A stretch of 64,000 bases of DNA from Labia minor (taxonomy: Eukaryota; Arthropoda; Insecta; Dermaptera; Spongiphoridae), in contig OY720348.1 of the NCBI GenBank assembly GCA_963082975.1, forward strand, positions 74,983,719-75,047,718. Reading direction: 5' to 3'. The notes under the pieces were generated by a model, which had not been told where the DNA came from, did not search any database, and worked only from the letters and a program-made list of their open reading frames with translations. The translations under genes were made by a program, and so were the position numbers. Positions 33,063 through 44,121 of the stretch are shown one piece after another (the first letter of the stretch is position 1; each line of letters starts with the position of its first letter).

Positions 33063-33800
33063 ATTATGTAATCCTATTACATTTCATTTCTATCACAACA
33101 AAAGGGTTTTCAATTCAATCAAAATTAAAAATCAATAAATAAAATCCTAAATAGATATTTTTTATAATTTTATTTTTTTAATTAAGGTTACTTATCTATA
33201 AGATATTATTTAAATAAAATTATTTTCTGGTTTGTAAATAAAACGTTTAAAATACATGAAGACAGCGAAAGAAAAAAAAACAAAATATATTATGATCGTA
33301 ATTTAGCTTATGTCGTATTTCAAATTGGCTTCTAAGTGATTTGCATACGTAATTGATAACAACAAAAAAAAAAACAACGTTGTTTGTTAATAGAGAGATA
33401 GCCAGCCAGTTAAATATTTTCATCCGTTTCCACGTGAAGCAACCAGATTATACCTACATAAAACCTTTTACATGCTGCGCCATGATACCCGCCTAACAAT
33501 CGATGAAATATAGGAAATTTAAAAAAAACACCTTTTTACCGGAAACCTGTTGCTTTACTAAGCACATTGAACAACAAGACTACGATTTATTTTTCATCCA
33601 AACGCTCTGTATTTGATTAGTAATTATTTTCCCCTCTTCTCTGCTACCATGAATATTCAATCAAAATGAGACACATTCGGTTATTTAAATGCCTGATCTA
33701 CTGATTAATAGAAATATAATAGTCAATGTATAAATTTATAGATTAATAGGATCATATCTCACTTATTTCTTGCCTAATATAAGTAAAGGTATATGAATAT
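33063..33800. other. Unique spacer
   Basis: A/T-rich with a mixed patch at 33400-33640. No motif recognised. Confidence 0.4.
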
Positions 33801-33860
33801 ACGAGGGTGGGGTGAAAAGTTTCCGGCCTGACCAAGAAAAACGATGTTTTTCAATTTCTT
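33801..33860 (+). mobile_element. Solo mariner-type TIR
   Basis: ACGAGGGTGGGGTGAAAAGT plus TTCCGGCCTGACCAAGAAAA and CGATGTTTTTCAA after a TA. This is the outer end of the mariner-derived family at 38457-39306. The rest of the element is missing. Confidence 0.85.
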
Positions 33861-34275
33861 CTCAATCTTATAAGGTGAATATTATTTTTAAATTAAAATA
33901 TTTTATAGATAGATAGGGAGTGAGCAGGAAGATAAAAAGAAAAAAAGTGACAATATTTGTTTGTCTTTTTTTTGGAGATGATCACGACTTCAAGAAGAAT
34001 GGTGTGACTTCAAACATGGGCCAGAAAAATATAACTTGTCTCAGGAATGGATCCACATTTTTTTATTTTTTTATTTTTGTTTTTTTGCTTATTCTTGAAA
34101 GATGTGTGCTTGTCATTAATGTCAAATGGATTCCAAAGGGAATTCAGACATTTTTATTATTAATCTCTGAAAGAAATACTTAATCCATAATCCAATTGTC
34201 CAAATACGTTTCTCAAACCAATAGAAATTTCTTAGACATGAAGCAAAAATTAAATGAATCTTTATATATATATAA
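33861..34275. other. AT-rich spacer
   Basis: An 87-codon Phe-rich open stretch at 33920 is low complexity. No gene called. Confidence 0.4.
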
Positions 34276-34562
34276 TAAAAAAAAACTCTGACTTTGTACG
34301 TCTTACGCAAGGACAACGCCTATCAAGCAGGTTATATCAATGAGGTGTCCTATGATCAGTAGAACGGGTCCTCTCAACCTTTGCCTTGATTTTCTTGATC
34401 GCAGGCGCTATCAAGTAGCTTTTCCCCAATGTTGTTCCTGGAGGCTGGGTTTACTCCTTCCCATAGACCCCAGCTAGGCAAATTTTCTTGCCAGGCCTGG
34501 GACTTGAACCCGGGACCATGGGAATGTGAGGCAGGTTCGCTAACCACACACCCAATGGCGCC
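34276..34562 (-). mobile_element. SINE-A copy, full length
   Basis: The minus strand has GGCGCCATTGGGTGTGTGGT at the start, T-arm-like CCCGGGTTCAAGTCCC, and tail GTACAAAGTCAGAG plus T. It is flanked by TATA-rich sequence on both sides. Confidence 0.92.
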
Positions 34563-34677
34563 TATATATATCGCAGACAAATGGCAATTATAGGAAAATA
34601 GCATTGCCAAATAGCCTTAACTATTATTTCATTTCAATTTGACTAGGAAAATAGCATTTGTCTAGACATAAGCCGTT
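34563..34677 (-). repeat. Repeat shared with 47200-47335
   Basis: AAATGGCAATTATAGGAAAA, ATAGCATTGCCAAATAGCC and TTTGACTAGGAAAATAGCAT recur inverted at 47200-47335. In both places a SINE-A copy is attached at the same point, so the pair probably spread as one unit. Confidence 0.7.
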
Positions 34678-34713
34678 TGCAGGTTCGCTACCCACACACC
34701 CAATGGCGCCTTC
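34678..34713 (-). mobile_element. SINE-A head fragment
   Basis: The minus strand reads GGCGCCATTGGGTGTGTGGG plus TAGCGAACCTGCA, the first 34 bases of the family only. Confidence 0.75.
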
Positions 34714-36184
34714 ATATACATATATTAAAGAAATTGAATTATTTATATATAATATACAACAATTACTGAAAACACTGATCAACGTTTGGGAAGAAATTGA
34801 TTATAGATTTGATGTGTGCCCTGTGACAAATAGTACACACATTGAACACTTATAATGTTCTTGGTAAAACTGTTTGAGTTGCTCTTTCATTTGAAATATC
34901 ATTTATCATTGTAATTTTAATATACCAAATATTATAAAGCGTTAAAACTCCAATATTAATTTAGAGACATCCCGTATATTAACAATAACAAGATGAAGAT
35001 TTCAAATAAATTATAAACAAAATAAAACATAACAAAATGTTCAAAATTTGCATATAAATAAATAATATATTCGTATTTTCTGTTTTGAATACTAAATTAA
35101 CTTTAAAAGTAATAAATATATATAAAAATACTGTAAAATAAAATTTGAAATTTATTTATTTATTATTATAATAAATTCTTTTTATATATACTTATGATGA
35201 AATATTATTTCCTATACTCATGTTAATAGATTGTTATGCCTTAATTATGATTTTATTCTTTAAATATTGAATTCTTTGATTTTATTATTGTACTCATTTC
35301 TTGTATAAAATATGTAAACATTGACATTTAGTTTTTATCAATTAAATTATTATATACTTAAATTCAAAGTTTATGATTAGAAACGAAATAAAAATAATTT
35401 AAAAAAATATTTTTTGTTTTTTATTTTCAATTTATATGATTCTAGTTTCAAGTCTTAATCCATTTTCACAAATAAATTCGCTTATCGTATTAAAAATCCT
35501 CCATAATTAAGGAATATAAACTTGTACGTTGAATCTATTAGAATTATAAACTTGTGCCTGAATGAATTATCTAAAATCATTTAATCTCCAACTCCCAGAT
35601 GGTTATAAAAGAAAAAAAAATATTTATATTCTCCAGTGTTTGACATTTCATTGGCTTATACTATTTTATTACTCTAGTTTGGTGTCCAGGCAAAACCTTT
35701 TATACCATCCCACGTTTTCCCATTCCCTCTCTACTTGAACCTGGTTATCTCCCTGTTGACTAAAAATTGATGGAAATCCATCAATTCGAAGGATAACAAA
35801 AAAGACTGGAGTATTCAACAAATCACTAAAATAATCAGAAAACTTTCAACTAAAAAATAAACACTTAATCATGCTTAGAAAGGATTCGACATCTTTACTT
35901 AAATTATTAAATTATTATAATAATAGATTTCGCGATATTGAAAAGTTTTTTTAATCTCTCTCCTGTTCGTCAAATAGTATTACAACTCAATATGCTGACA
36001 ATTTATAAAGTAAAATAAATTTAATAAATAAAAAATAGGCGAACCGAATTCAATAATACTTAATAAGAATACATATTATAGGATATATATTAAAATATTT
36101 GAATTTATTTTATTTAAAATTATTTTGTTGAAGTGAATTTATGAATTATATGATTGTGTTCATCGTTGCTTCTGCAATGGAATG
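34714..36184. other. Long AT-rich spacer
   Basis: No repeat shared with the rest of the window and no open frame of interest. A less AT-rich patch at 35640-35800 carries no recognised motif. Confidence 0.5.
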
Positions 36185-36440
36185 AATAGAATGAAAATTA
36201 ATTTTTTCTACATCAATATCTTTGTAGATTTAAATAGATTAATTTTAATAAATAATCATCTCTTTTTTCCTATATCATATTGGTTTCAATTTTAAGATAA
36301 GGAGATCAGGGGGAATAGAAAGAGAGAGAGAGAATGTGTGTGTGAAACCTATAATCATGCTATCACATATGTTAAAGAAATCATGTTTTTTAATTGTATC
36401 ATGATTCAAAATTTCATTTCATTCTTGTATACTTAAGTAT
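36185..36440 (+). repeat. Family G repeat, copy 2
   Basis: TTTTTCTACATCAATATCTT to CATTTCATTTCATTCTTGTA, matching 25375-25640, with a GAGAGAGAGAGA tract at the same relative place. Confidence 0.75.
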
Positions 36441-36519
36441 AGTGAATTTAATAAAATAAAATTTAATAAAATTAATTTAATAAAATAAAATAATTTAATA
36501 AAATATTAAAATAATAAAA

Positions 36520-36635
36520 ATTAACACCTACTGAATATATATAAAAAATTTCATAAGAATCGGTCCAGCCGTTTCGGAGGAGTATGATTTCAAAGTTTTG
36601 TGTGACACGAGAATTTTATATATAAGATATATATT
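36520..36635 (+). repeat. Dispersed repeat with CAGCCGTTTCGGAGGAG core
   Basis: CTGAATATATATAAAAAATT, AGAATCGGTCCAGCCGTTTC and GACACGAGAATTTTATATAT, about 90% alike to 1000-1130 by eye. Confidence 0.75.
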
Positions 36636-36832
36636 TCTCTTGTACAAATTTTTAAATAACTATTAAAATTAAACTTTTTATTTATCCACTATGTTCCACT
36701 ATTTTATTCAAATTTAATTCATTAATTAATTTTACTTTTAGAATAAAAAAATTTCTTTGACAGGATATAAATTCGTCTTGCTAATTAAATTCAGCTGATA
36801 GAATATTAAATTTAGCACTATGAGGTTTAATA

Positions 36833-36935
36833 AATATTATTTATTATTTATAACTAATTAAATTTAATTTAAATATAATATATATTTTTTAATCCAATTC
36901 AAATTTGCGAGGTAGTCGAGTGGAGCCACTTCAGA
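36833..36935 (-). mobile_element. HINE-like element, copy 6, 5' end only
   Basis: Minus strand TCTGAAGTGGCTCCACTCG and CTACCTCGCAAATTTGAAT plus the AT block. It is cut at TTAAACC. Confidence 0.75.
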
Positions 36936-36966
36936 TTTTTTTAAAGTACTGAGTGGTATCAAGTTT

Positions 36967-37020
36967 AATATATATATATATATATATATATGTTATATAT
37001 ATACATGTATATATATATAC
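36967..37020. repeat. (TA)n microsatellite, interrupted
   Basis: Alternating TA with GTTA and CATG interruptions. Confidence 0.9.
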
Positions 37021-37093
37021 AGGAAGAGTGTAATCTAATAGTAGAAATTGAAAAATATTTATTAAAGGCTGATAAATCGCAATTCATGAATAT

Positions 37094-37379
37094 CTTCTTT
37101 GTTGTCGATAACTTCCTAGCGGAAGTGTCGTGGCCCTAATAACTCCACAGGAGTCATAGGGTGTTCATGGGAAAATTTGACCGAAGTGGTTTCCCCTTCC
37201 TTGCCTTCTTCGGTGGGGCAGCCGATGTTAAATTTGAATTAAATTTGTATATTTATTTATTTATTATTTATTTATTTATTAATTAAATAAATATATAATC
37301 TTAAGTTCTATGCTGGGATTCGAACTCAGGCCTCCTGTGTAGAAATCTAGTACTCTACCCACTCAGCCATGCTGCCCCT
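37094..37379 (-). mobile_element. SINE-B copy (tRNA-derived), perfect TSD
   Basis: The minus strand starts GGGGCAGCATGGCTGAGTGG and has B box GAGTTCGAATCCC, an AAAT-rich linker, and core CATCGGCTGCCCCACCGAAG through GTTATCGACAACAAAGAAG. Identical 13-bp flanks AATTCATGAATAT are at 37081-37093 and 37380-37392. Confidence 0.93.
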
Positions 37380-37392
37380 AATTCATGAATAT

Positions 37393-38456
37393 ACATACTT
37401 TAATTTTAAGCAGTTATATAAAATTGGTATGGTTAATAGAAATAATATATTAATTGAATTTAAATTGAATTTAGAACGGAATTCTTTTCTTTTTTTTCAT
37501 CTTGTCTTTTTCTTATTCTTCTTTTGTTCTTGTTTGTATTGTTTGTTTCTTTGTTTATTTTCTTTATTTTGTCTCTAAATTTATGGAATCCTTTGGTTTG
37601 GTCTAAAAATACACAGGAAATTCGGAAAAAGAAATTTCAAATCGGGAATCTTGATTTCCTTTCCGTTTTCCATCTTTCCTTCTCCACATTCCATTATATA
37701 TATATATAATAGGGGGGAGGGGGGAGAAAGGGTATAGATATATCACTTTCCATCCCCTCCCCACCCCTCCCTCTTTCTCACTCATTTTTTCTTACTCTTC
37801 TATACTATTTTGATTCTTTTCGATTCAGTGACAAATGGAACGGCATGAAAGGATCATTAAAATTTTGGAAAGTTGACACGGTAGTCAGTTGGTTTGTGTT
37901 GAGGGGTTGGAGAAAAAGGAGACGAATTCCAGAGTCATTATCCTTCTCCCTACATTTGCTTTAATACAACAGAATTATAATAATTATTTGTAAAAAATAA
38001 AAATTCAAAAAAATTGAATAAGGGGCTTTTTGATGGCATTTATCCAAAACGACAGATCACATTCCCCCCTCCTCTTAACTCTCCCTCTATCCCACTTTAC
38101 ACTCCATGATGGTTCGAAAGTAATGAAGCTATTATAAATCATTCAAGTTTTAATAAGATTTATTTATTTAATGGACCATTAACGTAACTAACCAATTCAA
38201 TGGACATGATAGAAGGCAAAATTATGAAGGTGAATTCAAACTAGAAATTTGCCAATCCATGAATAAAATAAATCAATTGGGAAAGAGAATAATTTTAGAA
38301 GGGAAACAACAAAGAAAACAAAACAAATCATTCATTTGTAATTCAGCCTATAATTCAAAATATATATATTTTATAATAATATTCAATGATAAAAATTGGA
38401 CCACATTTTATTAGTCATCCCTACCCTATACCACTTATATTTAGATATCTATATAT
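37393..38456. other. Spacer with T-rich and C/T-rich tracts
   Basis: TTCT-rich run at 37480-37575 and G/C-rich strand-asymmetric tract at 37710-37790. No coding motif. The frames here are low complexity. Confidence 0.4.
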
Positions 38457-38900
38457 ACGAGGGTGGGGTGAAAAGTTTCCGGCTTGACCAAGAAAAACGA
38501 TGTTTTTCAAATTTTTTTTTTTGCTTTATTTTTCAACATTCAAGATAGCTGAGATCTGTACGATGTCAGCTGAACGTGTGCGAAATATTTTGCACAAGCC
38601 TTTTGAACAAGGAAACCTGTGTGCAAGCTGGGTGACGCGTTTGCTAACGTTATACCAAAAACTGTTTCGAAAAAACATTTTTACCGACAATTTGGCGCTG
38701 CAGGCGTAATCCAAACGAATTTTTGCGTCGATTCATAACTGTTGATGAGACTTAAATTAAATTAAATTAAATTAAACCAACTAATTAATTAATTAATTAA
38801 ATTAATTAGAACACCGTTAGGAGAAATGTATCAGTGTTGATGGAGATTATATTGAAAAATATAGGAAAAAAAAATTTAAAAACATCGGTTTTCTTGGTCA
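38457..38900 (+). mobile_element. Mariner-derived MITE, left half of an inverted pair
   Basis: After a TA, the 5' TIR ACGAGGGTGGGGTGAAAAGT is followed by a mariner transposase remnant. It reads MSAERVRNILHKPFEQGNLC, then SWVTRLLTLYQK. In another frame it gives NPNEFLRRFITVDET (catalytic first Asp in VDET). A (TTAAT)n-like run at about 38753-38812 replaces the rest of the catalytic domain. The C-terminal KCISVDGDYIEKYR and an incomplete 3' TIR (CATCGGTTTTCTTGGTCA) follow. It is a deletion derivative unable to encode transposase, probably cross-mobilised by a full mariner. The 3' end is joined directly to the inverted unit at 38901. Confidence 0.88.
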
Positions 38901-39306
38901 AATTAAAAACGATGTTTTTAATTTTTTTTTTTTTTTTTGTTTTATTTTTTAATATAATCTCCATCAACACTGATACATTTCTCCTAACGGTGTTCTAATT
39001 AATTTAATTAATTAATTAATTAATTGATTTAATTTAATTTAATTTGGATTATGTCTACAGCGCCTAATTGTCGTTAGAAATGGTTTTTCGAAGCAGTTTT
39101 TGGTGTAACGTTAGCAAACGCGTCACCCACCTTGCACACAGCTTTTCCATGTTCAAAGGCTTGTGCAAAATATTTCGCACACGTTCAGCTGACATCGTAC
39201 AGATCTCAGCTATCTTGTATGTTGAAAAATAAAGCAAAAAAAAAAAAAAAAATTGAAAAACATCGTTTTTCTTGGTCAAGCCGGAAACTTTTCACCCAAC
39301 CCTCGT
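38901..39306 (-). mobile_element. Mariner-derived MITE, right half of an inverted pair
   Basis: Same family on the minus strand, joined tail to tail with 38457-38900. It holds the mariner N-terminal remnant (MSAERVRNILHKPLNMEKLC, ARWVTRLLTLHQK), the AT filler at about 38998-39050 and the C-terminal block. The outer TIR ends GGGTTGGGTGAAAAGTTTCC in minus-strand sense. The tail-to-tail arrangement with loss of both 3' TIR tips forms one 850-bp foldback locus. Confidence 0.88.
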
Positions 39307-40055
39307 ATATATATATATATAGTATTTTTAAATGAAACCAATGAATGAGGTTGAATAAATAAAATAGAAAAGTGAATTTTAATTGCAAATGGATTAATTA
39401 TCCTCGTGAATAGGAAAGAATCTTGCTCGAATATTGAAAATCAGTGACAAATTGACATACCATAATAATGATTAGTTAATGGAATTCTCGATTTTCCTTC
39501 TTCCTTCCCCGCTCTCCGTGTGAACACCTTGAATTCATCTTCAAGTAATTCCAATTCATTAAGCTGTCATCGTATGGCGCAGTCCATAAACGACGCTCTA
39601 TATTTTCTTTAATTAAGATTAATCTATTTGTTTACGACATTCATCTCGAATGCTGAAGCCTGGAAGCTGTCCGAACAGTCCCTTTAAAAAACCTCAGCCT
39701 CTTTGCATTGGTATTTATTTTTTTATTTATTTATTTTTTTTACTCTGATCGAGAGAACACTACACGGAATTCCCCGATATATTTATAAACAGAAATGAAC
39801 GTTCCTCTAAATTTAACGATGAATTGGACTTCTAACAAAACCAATCCTGTTGACACTTTAAAACAACCAAAACTTTTGTTTATCATTCATTCTGTTTCTA
39901 TCATTATTTATTATTATTCTTATTCATATACAATCTTATTTACATATATTTATATATATTATTTTTTAAATTTGAAATTACTTACGAAAAAATACTATAT
40001 AATTATGAAAAAATGTATATACCTGGTACTTATTATATATATATATATATAACTT
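39307..40055. other. AT-rich spacer
   Basis: A mixed patch at 39480-39700 has no recognised motif. (TA)n lies near 40034-40051. Confidence 0.5.
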
Positions 40056-40713
40056 ACGAGAGTGGGGTGAAAAGTTTCCGGCCTGACCAAGAAAAACGAT
40101 GTTTTTCAATTTTTTTTTTTTTTGCTTTATTTTCAACATACAAGATAGCTTAGACCTGTACGATGTCAGCTTAACGTGTGCGAAATATTTTGCACATCCA
40201 TTTGAATATGGAAAGCTGTGTGCAACGTGGGTGCCGCGTTTGCTAACGTTACACCAAAAACTGCTTCGAAAAACCATTTCTAACGACAATTTGGCGCTGT
40301 AGACATAATCTAAACAAATATTTGCTATATTTTTCAACATAATCTCCATCAACACTGATAAATTTCTCGGTGTTCTAATTAATTTAATTTAATTAATTAA
40401 TTAAATTAAATTTAATTTAAGTCTCATCAACAGTTATGAATCGACGCAAAATTTCATTTGGATTACGCCTACAGCCCCAAATTGTCGGTAGAAATGTTTT
40501 TTCGAAGTAGTTTTTGGTGTAACGTTAGCAAACGCGGCACCCACGTTGCACACAGCTTTCCATATTCAAATGGATGTGCAAAATATTTCGCACACGTTCA
40601 GCTGACATCGTTCAGGTCTCAGTTAATTTGAATGATTAAAAATAAAGCAAAAATAAAATTTAAAAACATCGTTTTTCTTGGTCAGGCCGGAAACTTTTCA
40701 CCCCACTCTCGTA
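40056..40713. mobile_element. Mariner-derived foldback locus
   Basis: Outer TIRs ACGAGAGTGGGGTGAAAAGT and its inverse flank TA. The left arm (plus) carries KLCATWVPRLLTLHQKLLRK and stops before VDET. The right arm (minus) is a near-complete unit from the C-terminal block through the AT filler (about 40376-40425) and VDET remnant to the TIR. The arms differ at many sites, so this is not an assembly mirror. Confidence 0.88.
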
Positions 40714-41038
40714 GATATATCTAAAATATGTATTTATATTAATATTAATATTTTTAGATAAGATTGGTGCACGGCTGTTGTAGAGGAATTCAAATCTTTC
40801 AATTATCAATTCGCCCCCCCCCCCCCCATAATTTATTAAATAAAATGTTGATTCTTCTTTTAGGTAAAATCTATAATTATGCAAGAGCAATGATGACAAC
40901 AGCTGAGAAAATGAAGCCGCTCTAATCTCTTTGTGAGGTTTTCCAAGATAAGAATGAAAATCAATGGCAATCAGTTATTATAAGAATGCATCATATTTGG
41001 CTGCTGAAGTGCCCTTTGACGTCCAAATGTGATAATTA
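40380..41038 (+). repeat. Segmental duplication, copy 1
   Basis: It matches about 49490-50140 nearly base for base. The match includes half a mariner unit, the unique stretch AAGATTGGTGCACGGCTGTT, a C14 run, the small frame at 40864-40925 and CCCTTTGACGTCCAAATGTG. At its right edge a 31-base mariner piece (GCGGCACCCACGTTGCACAC) is stitched in. Confidence 0.85.
40864..40925 (+). CDS. Candidate terminal exon, duplicated
   Basis: TTGATTCTTCTTTTAG looks like a 3' splice site. It is followed by 19 open codons (KIYNYARAMMTTAEKMKPL) and TAA. The same frame extends upstream through the tract to ATG TTG ATT, so a 26-codon small ORF is the alternative. The second copy at 49961-50022 keeps the frame with one substitution (Ile to Phe). 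Protein not recognised. Retention of the frame in both copies may simply reflect a young duplication. Confidence 0.3.
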
Positions 41039-41042
41039 TTAG

Positions 41043-42598
41043 TAAATGCGGCACCCACGTTGCACACAGCCGATTATTTACACCTTCTATTCCAATCTTT
41101 TCAATAGATTTTATTTTTTGAAATGTAATGTGTGAAGTTTTTAAGAACTACGCTATATAATATCCTTAATAATATTAAATTCAATCTCATATCCAATGAA
41201 TAACTTTCAAGTATCATACTCTGAACAATGTTGCAAAATCAAAATTGTCGAAATGATACGAAGATTAACGAGTAGCTATGTAATTCATTAATTTTGAAAT
41301 TCATCTCTAATTGGGAATGTCTAAGAAGTATTCCGTTGTTGGATTGGAATCTAAAGAATCCGTTTTAATTATTCCCCCCTCCATTTCATTTATCCCCGTA
41401 CGCATTCTAAGATGTTATTGCAACTTTCCCGCACAATTCCAACCCTACTTGATTTTTTCCTCTTTCACCCTCTTTGTGGCCGCATCTTCAACGATGGTTA
41501 ATCTTAATTTTTTTCATCACCCCTCTTGGAGATTGTAACATGGATGAATTTAGAACAGGGAGGGGGTTGGCAGACAGTGAATTATAAAATAAAATCATGA
41601 TAGTTGTTCCGTGATTTTGGCAGGGGAGCACTGCAAGGGATATTTTCACTTGTTAATTTATTCGTGAATCATTTTATAGTGATTTTATTAAAATGGTCAA
41701 AAGAGATATAATCAAAAATATAGATCAAGTACTTATTTATTTTATATGTATGTAAAAAAAAGCTAAAATGTTTTTGTGATCAGGCTCTTAAACTTTTTTG
41801 ACTTTTTTTCTTCAATTTTTTCAATATAGTTCTAAAAAAAAAAAAAGGTAAAATGTTTTTGCAATCAGGTTAAAAAAAAGAAAAACTACCATTGGATTGG
41901 AATATGGTAATAATTCCTAATATATTGCTTGTTGGAAAATGCATTGGTCGGGGCAAATGAAATTTTCATGCCCTTACAGTCAGCCCGGCAGGTAGAACAA
42001 AAGGGGAGGCTTGAAAAGAGCCACTGAATTCCATGAGGCTTTGCCAATTTAATTAACACTCTTGGAATGACCTATCGATTGGGTGGAACAACCGAGGCGC
42101 ACAACATTTAATTAACAAAACATTTCTTGAGTGACTTCATCATGGTTTGGCCTATTATCCATTTAAGCCTTTTGCTTGGGTGGTGGGTGGAATCTCTCTG
42201 GTAGGTCAATAATAACAATTAGTTAACAAATTATACTCTCCAGGAAATGACCACAACGAACTACATATAAATCATACTTAGCTTAGAAACGAAAGCTAAA
42301 TAAATAATTGGAAAACTTCTGTTCAATAATTCATTTTTATTTTTGAGAAAAAAAAACAAGACAGGATTTATTACTTAGTTTTTAATAAAATAAAATATGT
42401 TAAAATGTGGTTTTATGTGCCAATTTGTGTATCAAAAACTTTTTTTGATTGGTAAATTATTAAATTAATTAAAGGAATCCAATAATTTTATTTAATATCA
42501 AATTTTTTGTATTAGAACAAGACTATTATAATATTTTTGCAATTTATTAAATAAAATATATTTACAATTTTACAATTTATAATTGGAATCTTATAAAT
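41043..42598. other. Spacer with fragments of MITE-like sequence
   Basis: Bases 41735-41880 contain GTAAAATGTTTTTGCAATCA and a related block, similar to 43330-43380. Bases 41890-42210 are unique and less AT-rich. No gene called. Confidence 0.4.
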
Positions 42599-42836
42599 CA
42601 GGAGTGGGCAAATAATTTTAAACGCGGGCCAAAATGAAATTTTCATAAATGTCTTCCGGGCCGGAGGACCATATTTCGAAAACATCAAACCGGGACATTT
42701 GTAAAAAAAAAATTTACCTTTTTTTAGAGCCATATTGAATGAAAGATCGAAATAAGAGCCAAACTTTTTCAACGGGCCGGATAAAATAAGCAAAAGGGTA
42801 AGATCCGGCCCGCGGGCCGGCTTTTGCCCACCCCTG
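42599..42836. mobile_element. hAT-like MITE
   Basis: Ends CAGGAGTGGGCAAA and TTTTGCCCACCCCTG. Imperfect 8-bp flanks TTATAAAT / GTTTAAAT. The interior has CGGGCCGGAGGACCATATTT, so part of the TAGGGTGACC-family body is fused in. Confidence 0.82.
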
Positions 42837-43201
42837 GTTTAAATGCATATTTATATCAATAAATTTTATTTAAAAGTATTTAATTAGAAATAAAGAATTT
42901 TTAACATTCAAACATATGCTTTTATATATTTTTATGTCAATGTATATTATATATCTGTATTTAAAATAAATAAATATCCAATTAATTAATTTAATAAATA
43001 TTGATATTATGAACAATAAATATTGAAGAAATACAAAATAATTTAAATTTTAATATATATATATATATAAAATATATACACACAAAAATAATTTACAAAT
43101 AAAGCATATATTCAATATTTGTGTATTATTTAATTGTTAATTATCAATTATTATTCCACCCTAATTTTTTTTATTTACAAAGTAGTTATGAACGTTTATT
43201 A
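42837..43201. other. AT-rich spacer
   Basis: Short TA tracts only. Confidence 0.5.
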
Positions 43202-43470
43202 CAGTGATTCTCAACCACTGTGCCGCGGCACTTTTGTATGCCGCGAGAGTTTCAAAATATGACGCCAAATTTTACAAATGTATAGTTCAAATTAAGAAAA
43301 AGTATTTATTAATTTTATAGGTATGTGTAAAAAATGGTAAAATGTTTTTGTGATCAGGCACTTAAACATTTTCGATTTTTCAATATGGCTCTACGTATCA
43401 CCAGGTGTGCCCACTCCTGTTATATTATTTCAGAAATGTGCCCGACTATTGAAAAAGGTTGCCGACCCCT
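43202..43470. mobile_element. Composite hAT-like remnant
   Basis: It starts CAGTGATTCTCAACCACTG (as in 10040-10941) but ends AAAGGTTGCCGACCCCTG (as in 4461-4795), without matching TSDs. Probably two eroded hAT-like MITEs joined by deletion. Confidence 0.55.
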
Positions 43471-44121
43471 GATTATTATCGTAAACTATATTACTAGACA
43501 GGGGGGAGCCCTCTCTGTACCCCCAATGTAATACATAGTAATTTGTTGAAACTCTGTATGCGAAAGGTTTTCATTCATTTTAATTCAATCAGTATATTTT
43601 TTATTTCATTTGCATTTTCGTTTTCACTCCAATTTGAAAATTGATAATAATAATTAGAAGTTGATAATAATAATTAGAAGAAGAAAGATATCATCATTCC
43701 CATGAAAAAATATAAAAATAAACATTTATATAAATTTAAGAAATACAAATATATTACAGATAATAAAAATTTATCTTATATTTCTTCTATAATCTAAAAG
43801 CAATTTTTCAAAAAATATATTTTATAAATATAATATAATTAAGTATAAATATAATATATATATATATATTAAATAATAATTTAAATATATTATATTTAAA
43901 ATATTTAATTTTAAAATTAATTTTTGATAATTAAATTGGTAAATGATTTTAAAATAATTTAAATAATTTAAAAAATAATTAAATAATTTAATTCAATTTA
44001 ATTCAATATTTAATTAAATTTAAAAGAATGAAATATATATATATTCAATTAACATTTTTTTAAAACACATTAAAATCAAATTACGATTTATTTACAGAAT
44101 AATTTTGTTTTTTTTTTGAAA
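43471..44121. other. Very AT-rich spacer
   Basis: Repetitive TTTAATTAAA-type words at 43880-44040. A short exact duplication AGTTGATAATAATAATTAGA lies at about 43640-43680. Confidence 0.5.

Noticed and set aside
39978-40355. 125-codon minus-strand open frame
   Set aside because: It is the antisense reading of a mariner-derived arm plus TA repeats.
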